64,000 bases of DNA from Ardenticatenaceae bacterium. Lineage in GTDB: Bacteria > Chloroflexota > Anaerolineae > Promineifilales > Promineifilaceae. Numbering within the stretch: position 1 is the first letter of the stretch; the number at the start of each line of letters is the position of its first letter. A program made the position numbers and the translations under genes. Positions 42,906-51,338 of the stretch are shown piece after piece. The notes beneath the pieces are model-generated. The model was not told the DNA's origin, ran no database searches, and saw only the letters and a list, made by a program, of their open reading frames with translations. The stretch covers positions 1-64,000 of the forward strand of contig WYBM01000041.1 in NCBI GenBank assembly GCA_011525915.1. Direction: 5' to 3'.

Positions 42906-43448
42906 ATGCAGACAGACAGGACATTACCACAAGTATTGGAAAGTACGGCCGTCATCCGGTTTCAGGACTGTGATCCGTTTGGCCATCTCAACAACGCACG
43001 CTACATCGATTACTTCATGAACGCCCGCACCGATCAACTGCAGGCGGCCTATGATTTCCATATTTTTGCTGTCGGCCAGGAGCTTGGCAGCAACTGGGTA
43101 GTGAGCAAGGCGCAGATCGCTTTTTTGCAACCGGCCAGGCTAATGGAAAGGGTGCGCATTCAGACGCAGCTCATCTGGGCCACGCCGCGTAAGCTGGTGG
43201 TGGAAGGGATCATGCTCGATGAGAGCGGCAGACAAATCAAGGCAGTCGCCTGGGTAGAGTTTACCTTTATCAATCTGACAAACGGCCGTCCTGCCAGCCA
43301 CACCGACGAATTGATGCAGCTCTTTCACGCTATACAGGTCGACCATATCTACGAAAACACCACTTTTGATGAACGCATTACCCAACTGCGCCAGGCCCGG
43401 CGCCAAAAGCACAACGAACAGGTGGTGGTGCCAACTGCTCATGTTTGA
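42906..43448 (+). CDS. Hot-dog fold acyl-CoA thioesterase, 4HBT-like (180 aa)
   Basis: Starts eight bases after AGGAG. The motif FQDCDPFGHLNNARYIDYFM is the active-site helix of 4-hydroxybenzoyl-CoA-type thioesterases, with the catalytic Asp in D-P-F-G-H. QIAFLQPARLMERVRIQTQL and KLVVEGIMLDESGRQIKAVA continue the hot-dog sheet. It should hydrolyse a short or medium acyl-CoA. It is the first gene of a TetR-controlled pair with a GNAT enzyme. The last 40 residues go beyond the core fold. Confidence 0.87.
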   Translation: MQTDRTLPQVLESTAVIRFQDCDPFGHLNNARYIDYFMNARTDQLQAAYDFHIFAVGQELGSNWVVSKAQIAFLQPARLMERVRIQTQLIWATPRKLVVEGIMLDESGRQIKAVAWVEFTFINLTNGRPASHTDELMQLFHAIQVDHIYENTTFDERITQLRQARRQKHNEQVVVPTAHV

Positions 43449-43463
43449 GCGGAGGATAAACTC

Positions 43464-44090
43464 ATGGATTGGTTTGCGATAAATCCGAGGTTCATGCGTA
43501 ACTTGACAAAGGTAGCCGCCTGGCCGGGCGCAGAGCAGGCCAGTTACCTGACCGAGGCGTCCCTCATTCTTCGGCCAGTGCAGGCCGATGATGTGGCGTT
43601 TATTCTGGAGATGCACCAACGGTTGTCTGCCAAGAGCATTTATCATCGGTACCACAGCCCACGCATACCCACCAAACAGGAGATCACCCAGATATGCCAG
43701 TTAGCAGCAGAAAACGGCCGTGCCGTTGTGGCCGCTGTCGGTGGGAAAAAACCGGCAATAGTGGGGCTGGCTTATTACATTGTCGCTGGCCTGGAGACGG
43801 CCGAGGTAGGGCTTTTGGTAGAAGATAGATTCCAGGGTCAGGGCATCGGCAAACGACTGCTGTACCAGTTAGCGACGCTGGCTGTCACGCAGGGGATCTG
43901 TTTTTTCGATGCGTATGTGCTGCCATCCAACAAGCCGATGATTCACCTGTTGCATAACATCGGGCTGGTGGTGCACAATCGACTAGATTACCATGCCCGA
44001 GAGATGCGGATTCGGCTAACGGCCGTAGGTGCCTTCGACCCGGCTCACGAGCCGGCGGAAGTGGAGGCGGTCAGGAAAATGGCCGCCTGA
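43464..44090 (+). CDS. GNAT family N-acetyltransferase (208 aa)
   Basis: The GNAT core spans about residues 30-190: SLILRPVQADDVAFILEMHQ at the start, then the acetyl-CoA-binding motif EDRFQGQGIGKRLLYQLATL, and FDAYVLPSNKPMIHLLHNIG. The pattern resembles the stand-alone GNAT domains related to protein acetyltransferases such as Pat. It begins 15 bases after the thioesterase stop codon, so the pair is co-transcribed. The substrate is unknown. A GGAGGA ribosome binding site precedes the ATG. Confidence 0.87.
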   Translation: MDWFAINPRFMRNLTKVAAWPGAEQASYLTEASLILRPVQADDVAFILEMHQRLSAKSIYHRYHSPRIPTKQEITQICQLAAENGRAVVAAVGGKKPAIVGLAYYIVAGLETAEVGLLVEDRFQGQGIGKRLLYQLATLAVTQGICFFDAYVLPSNKPMIHLLHNIGLVVHNRLDYHAREMRIRLTAVGAFDPAHEPAEVEAVRKMAA

Positions 44091-44406
44091 TAGATCGGTA
44101 GGCCATCACTTGTCATTGGGGGCCGAAGCCGGTGGGCCGGGATCTCATTCCACCCTTACTAACAAAACCTTACTAACAAAACGGGTGCTGTTCCTGGCCA
44201 CACTGGCCCACTAAGGGCTCATTTTTCAAAGTGATTCACCGTTCAGTTGAGGGCTCTTCCAGACCGATTACTGGACACTGATGACTGATTACCTGGCAAA
44301 AGTCCAAAGTTGTTTTTGAGCGAACCCTTGGTAAGGGAGATGATGTGCACACTTTCTGCCCACCAACACCTGGGGCGTTGGCGGCTTCCAGCCAGGCGCC
44401 TTATGA

Positions 44407-44571
44407 AGCCGGGTGGATGTTTGGGTTTACCCTGATGGGTGTAGCGTGGAAACGGCCGTGGCCGGCGAATTTGCCGTGAACTTACTCACATTGCTGGATT
44501 CTATTATCTTCAGCGTCAGCGTGTTTGTTCCTTTCTGGTTGAAGACAAGAGGCACCCAGGGGCTCGATTAG
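44407..44571 (+). pseudogene. Possible remnant of a membrane protein gene
   Basis: A stretch of 54 codons without an ATG, beginning after TGA at 44404 and ending at TAG 44569-44571, reads like real protein: ETAVAGEFAVNLLTLLDSII, then FSVSVFVPFWLKTRGTQGLD. It contains an ACGGCCGT read as T-A-V, the usual coding use of this word here. It lacks a start and is flanked by tandem repeats, so it is best seen as a decayed gene end. Weakly supported. Confidence 0.25.
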
Positions 44572-44614
44572 AGCGGGCTCTTAGAGCGGGCTCTTAGAGC
44601 GGGCTCTTAGAGCC
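44569..44614. repeat. Tandem repeat, 13-base unit, 3.5 copies
   Basis: TAGAGCGGGCTCT is repeated exactly at 44569, 44582 and 44595, with a partial TAGAGCC at 44608-44614. Each unit is nearly self-complementary (AGAGC...GCTCT), so each can form its own small hairpin. Copy number may vary between strains. Confidence 0.9.
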
Positions 44615-44672
44615 TTGTCATCCTATCCCTGACGTTCTGCAACCCAGGCAGCTGCCAGACTGTCAGACACCG

Positions 44673-44698
44673 TTAAGTACAATCTTAATGTTCCTATG
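44673..44698 (+). promoter_or_regulatory. TTAAG-N6-CTTAA element, copy 3
   Basis: TTAAG TACAAT CTTAA followed by TGTTCCTATG, 203 bases before the FAD-dependent oxidoreductase start. It matches copy 2 at 22 of 26 positions. Confidence 0.42.
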
Positions 44699-44901
44699 GT
44701 TCTCTATTCTGCAACAAAGGCCTTGCCTGGATAAATAATAATCCTAAAAATTGAACCAGGTTACCCACATGAAAGGCTTTTGGTCAGGTTCTTCAATAAT
44801 TTAGACCCCACAAACCCCAAACTGCACCAACGCATTGACGCAGGGTGGAGCTTTATCAATTTAGTAAGGATTTGTCTGTTTATTCTGGGAGGACAAAGTT
44901 T

Positions 44902-46461
44902 ATGAAAACGCATTTTGATTATCTGATTATTGGCGCTGGCCCGGCTGGTTTGCAGCTGGGATATTACCTGGAAAAGAATCAGCGCAATTACTTGATTCTG
45001 GAACGGGCCGATGTACCCGGCGCCTTTTTCAAAACATTCCCGCGCCACCGTATGCTCATCTCTATCAACAAGGTCTACACCGGCACAGATGACCAGGAAA
45101 TAAACCTGCGTTGGGATTGGAATTCCCTGCTGTCTGATGATGAAGAGATGCTCTTTAAGAACTACACCAAGAAGTACTTCCCGGCGGCCGATACTTTTGT
45201 GAACTACCTGGCTGACTTTGCCGCTCACTACAACCTGAAGATTCAATATAACACGGCCGTGGCCAATATCGCCAAAAACGAGGCCGGGCACTTTGTGGTC
45301 ACGGATGCCGCCGGTAAAGTATATACGGCCGTGCATTTGGTGGTGGCTACCGGTCTGGCCAAATCTTATGTGCCTGACTTCCCCGGCGCTGAATTATGTG
45401 AACTGTACGCCGACCATGACATTGATCAAGAAAAGTATGCTGACAAGCGAGTGTTGATTGTAGGCAAAGGCAACTCCGCCTTTGAAACGGCCGATCACCT
45501 GATACCCACAGCCGCGGTCATCCATGTCTGCGCCCCGGAAACGCTGCAGTTTGCCTGGCAGACACATTACGTAGGCCACCTGCGCGCCGTCAATAATAAC
45601 TTCCTGGACACGTACCAGTTAAAGTCACAAAATGCCCTGGTAGATGCCAACATTACCAAAGTGGAAAAAATGGGCGACAAATATTACGTCCATATCGCCT
45701 ATATCCACGCCAAGGGGCAAACGGCCGTGGTCGAATATGATCATATTATCCTCTGCACCGGCTTCCACTTTGACGCTTCGCTTTTCTCCCCAGAATGTAA
45801 ACCAGAACTGGCTTATATGGGCAAATACCCGGCCCAAACGGCCGAATGGGAATCCGTCAATGTGCCTGGCCTCTACTTTGCCGGTACATTAATGCATGCT
45901 TGTGACTACCGCCAGACGATGTCTGGTTTTATCCACGGCTTTCGCCACAACGTAAAAACCCTGGCCCACATCTTTGACCGGAAACACCATAACCTGCCCT
46001 GGCCGAATGTTGAGTTAGTGGCCACGCCCCGCGCCCTCTGTAACCAGGTGATCGAGCAGGTGAACACAGAGTCGGCCATGTTCTTACAGCCCGGCTTCTT
46101 GTGTGACGTCTTAACGGTAAGTGAAGACACAGAAACGGCCCATTATTACACAGACATGCGTCGCGATTATGCGCTAACCCATGCCTTTAACCAGAATCCA
46201 CATTATTACACCATCACCCTGGAATATGGGCATTTTGAGGGTAATCCCTTTGATGTTGAACGTGACCCAGACCCGAACAAAGGCCACGAAGCCCCTTATC
46301 TGCACCCCGTTATTCGCCGCTACCATTATGACAGACTGGTAGATGAGCATCACATTCAGGATGATCTGGAGAATAACTGGTATAAAGATATCTACGTGCA
46401 GCCGGCGCTGGCCTGGTTTGAAGCTCAATTGGCCACAGAGCCAGAAATGGCCATAGACTAG
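44902..46461 (+). CDS. FAD-dependent oxidoreductase, flavin-monooxygenase-like (519 aa)
   Basis: Two dinucleotide-binding folds: the FAD site FDYLIIGAGPAGLQLGYYLE near the N-terminus and the NADPH-type site RVLIVGKGNSAFETADHL near residue 190. This is the layout of flavin-containing and Baeyer-Villiger-type monooxygenases, although the full fingerprint between the folds is not clear. After about residue 370 there is an extension of some 140 residues with many His and Tyr. I start at 44902, nine bases after GGAGG, because the FAD fold begins at once. A strong GC-rich hairpin follows the stop codon, so its transcription may be partly separate from the genes downstream. The substrate is unknown. 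Confidence 0.82.
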   Translation: MKTHFDYLIIGAGPAGLQLGYYLEKNQRNYLILERADVPGAFFKTFPRHRMLISINKVYTGTDDQEINLRWDWNSLLSDDEEMLFKNYTKKYFPAADTFVNYLADFAAHYNLKIQYNTAVANIAKNEAGHFVVTDAAGKVYTAVHLVVATGLAKSYVPDFPGAELCELYADHDIDQEKYADKRVLIVGKGNSAFETADHLIPTAAVIHVCAPETLQFAWQTHYVGHLRAVNNNFLDTYQLKSQNALVDANITKVEKMGDKYYVHIAYIHAKGQTAVVEYDHIILCTGFHFDASLFSPECKPELAYMGKYPAQTAEWESVNVPGLYFAGTLMHACDYRQTMSGFIHGFRHNVKTLAHIFDRKHHNLPWPNVELVATPRALCNQVIEQVNTESAMFLQPGFLCDVLTVSEDTETAHYYTDMRRDYALTHAFNQNPHYYTITLEYGHFEGNPFDVERDPDPNKGHEAPYLHPVIRRYHYDRLVDEHHIQDDLENNWYKDIYVQPALAWFEAQLATEPEMAID

Positions 46462-46471
46462 GATATGCGTG

Positions 46472-46503
46472 CTGCCGGCGAGGACCACAGCCCTCGCCGG
46501 CAG
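46472..46503. other. Perfect 12-bp GC-rich hairpin without T-run
   Basis: CTGCCGGCGAGG (46472-46483) pairs with CCTCGCCGGCAG (46492-46503) across ACCACAGC. No run of T follows (ATAACCCCCC), so it is not a standard intrinsic terminator. It could slow or stabilise the mRNA between the oxidoreductase gene and the long glycan operon. Confidence 0.7.
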
Positions 46504-46538
46504 ATAACCCCCCACCACGTTAAATTTTGAGGTACTAC

Positions 46539-47729
46539 ATGTTGCATACGAGACTTCGCACCTCGTTGTGGGCACTGCGGACGCGGGGTGATGCTTCTGT
46601 CTTGTCCGCTGTTGTGCGCGGCACGTTGGGCCTGGACTATCAGGCCGGTAAAATTGAAGATCATTTGCAGGCGACCATGGATTGGCTGTGTGCCGCTCAA
46701 GATGCCACCGCTGACGATGGTGTTTCCGCCTTTTATGACATTCGCGCCGCTGAATGGTGTCCCTCTTACCCGGAGACGACGGGTTACATCATCCCTACCT
46801 TTTTTGATTACGCGGCCTTCAGCCGGAATGATGCTTACCGGGCGCGGGCCCTGCGCATGGCCGCCTGGCTGCTGACGCTGCAGTTAGAAAGCGGCGCGTT
46901 TCCTATTGGCCCGCTGTGGCCGGAGTGGGAACGGGCGCCTCTGGTGTTTGACACGGGGCAGATCATCTTTGGGCTGCTGCGCACCTATGAAGAAACGGGT
47001 GAGTCACAGTACCTGGATGCCGCCCGGCGGGCCGGTGACTGGCTGGGGCAGATTCAAGACGCCGATGGCTGCTGGCGGCAGCACACGTCGCTGGGGTATG
47101 TACATACCTACAATGTGCGGACGGCCTGGGCAGTGCTGTGCCTGCATCAGGCTACCCAGGAGCCACGTTACCGGGCCACGGCCGTGAATAACCTTACCTG
47201 GGCCTTATCCCAGCAAACCGCAGATGGCTGGTTCTGCCAGATGGAGTTCCGCCCCGAAGAACCGCCGCTCACCCACACCATCGCCTACACCATTCGCGGC
47301 ATCCTGGAGTCCGGTCTTATTCTGAATGACCAGACCATGATCGCCGCCGCCCGCCGGGCAGCAGACGCCTTGCGTGAACGGCAGCAACAAGACGGCTGCC
47401 TGCGGGCGCGTTATGGGGCCGGCTGGCACTCAGATACCAACTGGTGCTGCCTCACCGGCAATGCCCAAATGGCTGTCATCTGGTTTAAACTCTATGAGCT
47501 AACCGGGGATGATGGTTATTTGCAGGCGGCCACCATGGCTAACCATGATGTCAAACGCCGCCAGAGCCGCCAGGCAAGGCTGCCCGGTGTACGTGGTGGC
47601 GTGGCCGGCTCTTACCCTATCTACGAAGCCTACGAACCATACCGCCACCTGAATTGGGCCGCCAAATTTTTTGTAGACAGCCTGCTGTTGGAACATCGCC
47701 TGACCGTGGCCATGCCGGTGGTGAACTAA
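46539..47729 (+). CDS. Alpha/alpha-toroid protein of a polysaccharide locus (396 aa)
   Basis: Start ATG at 46539 follows TGAGG by five bases. The chain is a series of helical hairpins with repeated Gly/Trp/Asp turns: FSRNDAYRARALRMAAWLL, TLQLESGAFPIGPLW, LDAARRAGDWLGQIQDADG and SQQTADGWFC. This is the pattern of (alpha/alpha)6 toroids found in terpene cyclases, unsaturated glycosidases and VpsJ-like polysaccharide proteins. HTYNVRTAWAVLCLHQ is well conserved in such proteins as I recall. A glycan lyase, hydrolase or binding role is likely; no catalytic pair is assigned. The next gene starts directly after its stop codon. Confidence 0.68.
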   Translation: MLHTRLRTSLWALRTRGDASVLSAVVRGTLGLDYQAGKIEDHLQATMDWLCAAQDATADDGVSAFYDIRAAEWCPSYPETTGYIIPTFFDYAAFSRNDAYRARALRMAAWLLTLQLESGAFPIGPLWPEWERAPLVFDTGQIIFGLLRTYEETGESQYLDAARRAGDWLGQIQDADGCWRQHTSLGYVHTYNVRTAWAVLCLHQATQEPRYRATAVNNLTWALSQQTADGWFCQMEFRPEEPPLTHTIAYTIRGILESGLILNDQTMIAAARRAADALRERQQQDGCLRARYGAGWHSDTNWCCLTGNAQMAVIWFKLYELTGDDGYLQAATMANHDVKRRQSRQARLPGVRGGVAGSYPIYEAYEPYRHLNWAAKFFVDSLLLEHRLTVAMPVVN

Positions 47730-48845
47730 ATGATGCGCGTTTTATTCATCAACAGCCGGCCAGATGCCGAACAATACCCCGGTGGTGATACCATCCAGGC
47801 CCATAAAACTCAGGCCGCGCTGACAGCCATCGGCGTGCATGTTGAGGTCCGTGGCCCCTATGATCTAGATAACTTGCCCCCTTATGATCTGGCGCATGTT
47901 TTTAATATCCAGCAGCCAGAGCCAGCCTGGGCCGCCTTTCAACAATTAGCCAAGCAGCGCATTCCGGTCGTGCTGTCACCCATTTATTGGGATATGATGG
48001 CACACTGGTTTGAAATGGCCTCTACAGAGCGTAAACGCTGGCAGCAAATGGTGGGCCTGGTGGGAAAAAACCGGACCCGGCAGCTTTACTTGCGCTGGCA
48101 GCGGGCAAAATCGCCTGCCAATACCCATTGGCGCCTTCAGCGGCGGCTTTTAGCTGAGGCCCGGCGTGTCTTACCCAATTCTCAGGCAGAAGCTGATTTG
48201 TTGCAGCAATCCTTTGCCTTTACGGCGCAGTTCCAGAAAAAGATAGATGTTGTACCTAATGCCATAGATACAACACTGTATGAAAAGCACCTGGCGCCCA
48301 GCGAGTTATTTTATCAGCACTATGGCCTGCAAGATTTTGTGCTGCAAGTGGGTACAATTTATCCAGTAAAAAACCAACTTGCCCTCATTGAAGCCCTTTA
48401 TGATCTGCCGGTTCCGCTGGTTTTTGTAGGTAAGGTGCTGGAGCCTTTTGCTGATTACGCCGCTGCTTGCAAAGCGCGGGCTGCTGAGCGCGGTAATGTT
48501 CTCTTTTTAGATCATGTGCCGCATGAAGAACTGCCGGGAATCTATGCCCTGGCGGCCGTACACGCCTTGCCGAGCTGGCGAGAGACGCCCGGATTGGTTA
48601 GCCTGGAAGCGGCGGTGGCCGGCTGCCGCATTGTGACGACGTCCATTGGGTCTACCCGTGACTATTTTGGCGACGAGGCATGGTATTGCTCTCCGGATGA
48701 TCTAGGATCTATTCGTCGGGCCGTAGAAAATGCCCTCAATAATCAACCTTCGACGATTCTACGCCAACGGATTTTAAACGAATATACCTGGCACTGCACA
48801 GCTGAATCAACCCTGGCATCTTACCAAAAAGTATTAAAATTGTAA
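47730..48845 (+). CDS. Family 4 glycosyltransferase (371 aa)
   Basis: GT-B enzyme starting MMRVLFINSRPDAEQYPGGD. The donor domain has VDVVPNAIDTTLYEKHL, FVLQVGTIYPVKNQLALIEA and RETPGLVSLEAAVAGCRIV with the E-x7-E motif. It abuts the toroid gene with no gap. Likely adds one sugar to a lipid-linked intermediate in the cytoplasm. Either of two adjacent ATGs may be used. Confidence 0.9.
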   Translation: MMRVLFINSRPDAEQYPGGDTIQAHKTQAALTAIGVHVEVRGPYDLDNLPPYDLAHVFNIQQPEPAWAAFQQLAKQRIPVVLSPIYWDMMAHWFEMASTERKRWQQMVGLVGKNRTRQLYLRWQRAKSPANTHWRLQRRLLAEARRVLPNSQAEADLLQQSFAFTAQFQKKIDVVPNAIDTTLYEKHLAPSELFYQHYGLQDFVLQVGTIYPVKNQLALIEALYDLPVPLVFVGKVLEPFADYAAACKARAAERGNVLFLDHVPHEELPGIYALAAVHALPSWRETPGLVSLEAAVAGCRIVTTSIGSTRDYFGDEAWYCSPDDLGSIRRAVENALNNQPSTILRQRILNEYTWHCTAESTLASYQKVLKL

Positions 48846-48914
48846 CCGTTCCAACCGGTTTTGAGTAAACTTGATGTGATCAGAAGTCGTTATAAGCAGA
48901 GGACAAACGGTAGA

Positions 48915-50150
48915 ATGCGAATTGCTTTGTATCATAACCTGCCTTCAGGTGGGGCAAAACGGACAGTCTATGAGATAGTGCGGCGTTTGTCTAGGTCGCA
49001 TCAGATTGATGTATTTACCTTGTCCTCTGCCAACCAGGAGTTTGCTGACTTACGTCCCCATGTTGGCCATCATCAAGTTACGCCGTTTCATCCGGGGCCG
49101 CTCATGAGAACACCTTTTGGGCGGTTGAATCAGGTGGTACGCCTGGCAGATCTATACCGTTTGCAGCGGCTGACACAGGTTATTGCTGGTGACATGAATC
49201 AGGGGGACTATGATGTGCTTTTTGTACACCCATGCCGGTTTGAAAAAAGCCCTTCGATCGTCCAGTTTGCCGACCTGCCTGTTGTGTACTATTGTCAGGA
49301 ACCACCGCGCCAATTGCATGAAGAAGTGCCTTACCGCCCGTATGATGGCCTGGAACTTAGCCGCCGCCAACTATTGAATAAGATAGACCCACTGCCCAGG
49401 TTATATGACGCCTACTTAGATAAGGTAGACCGCAGAAATACTGTGGCCGCGGATTTGGTTTTGGTGAATTCTCATTTCAGCTTGCAAAGGGTTAATAAGA
49501 TTTACAATATTAGTGCTCAGGTAAGTTATCTGGGCACAGATATCCATAGGTTCCAGCCTATGGGCATACAACCTAAGGGGTTCATTTTGTCGGTTGGTTC
49601 GTTGACTCGTATGAAGGGGTTTGATTTTTTAGTTCAGGCCATAGGCGAGATGCCGGCCCACGGCCGTCCGCCCCTGGTGATCGCCAGCAACTTTCAAAAT
49701 GTCAAAGAACGGGCATACCTGGAACAACTAGCGCATGAGTTAGCAGTAGATTTGCAGGTGCTGGTTAATGTCACCGATGAGCGGCTGGTAGAACTTTATA
49801 ATCAGGCGGCGCTGGTAGCTTATGCCCCTCATCATGAACCGTTTGGCCTGGTGCCATTAGAAGCCATGGCTTGCGGCACGCCCGTCGTGGCCGTGCGCGA
49901 GGGCGGTGTCGTGGAGACGGTCGTTCATGAAAAGACCGGCCTGCTGGTAGAACGCACCCTCGTCCAGTTTGCTCAGGCGCTGCAACGGCTGCTGGCTGAT
50001 CCAGCCCTGGCACAAATGTATGGCCGCCACGGCCGTACTGTTGTAGAACAGATGTGGACATGGGACAAGGCAGCGACCACGATTGAAAGATACCTGCTCA
50101 CGGTCGTAAAACAATCCCCCTCTGTCAATCATCTTAATCTCGTTCATTAG
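48915..50150 (+). CDS. Family 4 glycosyltransferase (411 aa)
   Basis: GT-B enzyme. The ATG at 48915 begins MRIALYHNLPSGGAKRTVYE, the usual family start with its glycine turn; the open frame from a TTG at 48861 adds 18 residues without known function. The donor domain includes GFILSVGSLTRMKGFDFLVQ and HHEPFGLVPLEAMACGTPVV with E-x7-E. Its middle part (YCQEPPRQLHEEVPYRP) resembles archaeal and Chloroflexota mannosyltransferase-like enzymes. It ends 15 bases before the prolyl-dehydrogenase-like gene, linking sugar and acyl chemistry in one transcript. Confidence 0.88.
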   Translation: MRIALYHNLPSGGAKRTVYEIVRRLSRSHQIDVFTLSSANQEFADLRPHVGHHQVTPFHPGPLMRTPFGRLNQVVRLADLYRLQRLTQVIAGDMNQGDYDVLFVHPCRFEKSPSIVQFADLPVVYYCQEPPRQLHEEVPYRPYDGLELSRRQLLNKIDPLPRLYDAYLDKVDRRNTVAADLVLVNSHFSLQRVNKIYNISAQVSYLGTDIHRFQPMGIQPKGFILSVGSLTRMKGFDFLVQAIGEMPAHGRPPLVIASNFQNVKERAYLEQLAHELAVDLQVLVNVTDERLVELYNQAALVAYAPHHEPFGLVPLEAMACGTPVVAVREGGVVETVVHEKTGLLVERTLVQFAQALQRLLADPALAQMYGRHGRTVVEQMWTWDKAATTIERYLLTVVKQSPSVNHLNLVH

Positions 50151-50165
50151 GAGCAATAGTAGGTC

Positions 50166-51311
50166 ATGGACTTTTCCTGGAGTGAAGAACAAACCGAATT
50201 TAAACAAGCAGTCATCGCCTTTGCCCAGCGCGAACTAAAGGCTGACTTGATAGAGCTGGACAAATACGGCCGTCTGGCCCGTGACAACTGGCAAAAATGT
50301 GCCGATTTTGGCATCTTGGGCCTGCCTTTTCCGGAACAATACGGCGGCGCCGATGAAGACATTATGACCACCATGCTCACCATGGAAGGGCTGGGGTATG
50401 GCTGCAAAGACAATGGCCTTATCTTTGGCATGAACGCCCAGATGTGGAGCGTGCAAATGCCTATCTCCTTGTTTGGTACCGAGGCCCAAAAGGAGAAATA
50501 CCTGCCCCGCCTCATCAACGGCGAGATCATCGGCGCCCATGGTATGAGCGAGCCAGACTCCGGCTCCGATGCTTACAGCTTGCGCGCCCGCGCCCAAAAG
50601 GTGGATGGTGGTTACATCCTCAATGGCAGCAAAATGTTTGTCACCAATGCCCCGGTTTCTGATATGGCCGTAGCTTTTGCTACTGTAAACCCTGATCGCG
50701 GCATGTGGGGCATCAGCGCCTTCATCGTCGAAAATGGCATGCCCGGCTACAGTGTCAGCCGCGACATTGAAAAGATGGGGCTGCGTACCTCCCCTATGGG
50801 CGAGATGATCTTTCAAGATTGTTTTGTGCCCGAAGAAAACCGGCTGGGTCCGGAAGGGGTTGGCGCCCGTATCTTTCACAGCTCCATGGAGTGGGAACGG
50901 GCCTGCATCCTGGCCAGCCATGTGGGGGCCATGGAGCGCCAACTTGAAGAAAGCATTCGCTATGCCAATGAACGCCACCAGTTTGGCCAGAGCATTGGTC
51001 AGTTCCAGTCCGTGGCCAACCGGGTAGTGGATATGAAAGTCAGGTTGGAAACGGCGCGGCTCATCCTGTACAAAGTGGCCTGGCTCAAAAAGCAGGGCAA
51101 ATCGGCGCCCATGGAGGCTGCTTTAGCTAAACTCTATCTGAGCGAAAGCTTTGTGCAATCGGGCCTGGACGCGCTGCGCATTCATGGTGGGTACGGTTAT
51201 ATGACCGAGTTTGAGGTGGAACGGGATTTGCGTGACGCCATTGGCGGCACCATTTATTCGGGTACCTCTGACATCCAGCGCAATATTATTGCCAACCTGC
51301 TGGGTTTGTAG
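50166..51311 (+). CDS. Acyl-CoA dehydrogenase family flavoprotein, predicted L-prolyl-carrier-protein dehydrogenase (PltE/CloN3/AnaB-like, 381 aa)
   Basis: Complete acyl-CoA-dehydrogenase fold with GMSEPDSGSDAYSLRARAQK and the C-terminal block RDAIGGTIYSGTSDIQRNII. In medium-chain enzymes the catalytic Glu sits in Y-E-G-T-S; here that position is Ser365 (YSGTS). A Glu is instead present at residue 244 in MEWERACILA, the helix used by isovaleryl-CoA dehydrogenase and by the prolyl-carrier oxidases of pyrrole and anatoxin pathways. Predicted reaction: FAD-dependent desaturation of prolyl-S-carrier toward pyrrole-2-carboxyl-S-carrier. This is inferred from the relocated base plus the adenylation and carrier genes nearby. 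A simple branched-chain acyl-CoA dehydrogenase is the alternative. The adenylation gene starts 27 bases on. Confidence 0.82.
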   Translation: MDFSWSEEQTEFKQAVIAFAQRELKADLIELDKYGRLARDNWQKCADFGILGLPFPEQYGGADEDIMTTMLTMEGLGYGCKDNGLIFGMNAQMWSVQMPISLFGTEAQKEKYLPRLINGEIIGAHGMSEPDSGSDAYSLRARAQKVDGGYILNGSKMFVTNAPVSDMAVAFATVNPDRGMWGISAFIVENGMPGYSVSRDIEKMGLRTSPMGEMIFQDCFVPEENRLGPEGVGARIFHSSMEWERACILASHVGAMERQLEESIRYANERHQFGQSIGQFQSVANRVVDMKVRLETARLILYKVAWLKKQGKSAPMEAALAKLYLSESFVQSGLDALRIHGGYGYMTEFEVERDLRDAIGGTIYSGTSDIQRNIIANLLGL

Positions 51312-51338
51312 GGCTTTGCCTTATAGGGAGAGTGCTTG

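Larger units (their letters stand above)
44091..44901. other. 811-base intergenic region with tandem repeats and a gene remnant
   Basis: Contains two exact tandem copies of CTTACTAACAAAAC (44155-44182), a possible gene remnant (44407-44571), 3.5 copies of a 13-base unit (44569-44614) and the third TTAAG-N6-CTTAA element (44673-44698). No intact gene is supported. It separates the TetR unit from the pyrrole/glycan operon. Confidence 0.6.

Noticed and set aside
44155..44182. Possible CRISPR-like or attachment-site repeat
   Set aside because: Only two 14-base tandem copies, with no spacers, integrase or tRNA nearby.
50235..50978. 247-codon minus-strand frame opposite the dehydrogenase
   Set aside because: It is a shadow of a well-supported gene, with His-rich composition typical of antisense frames.
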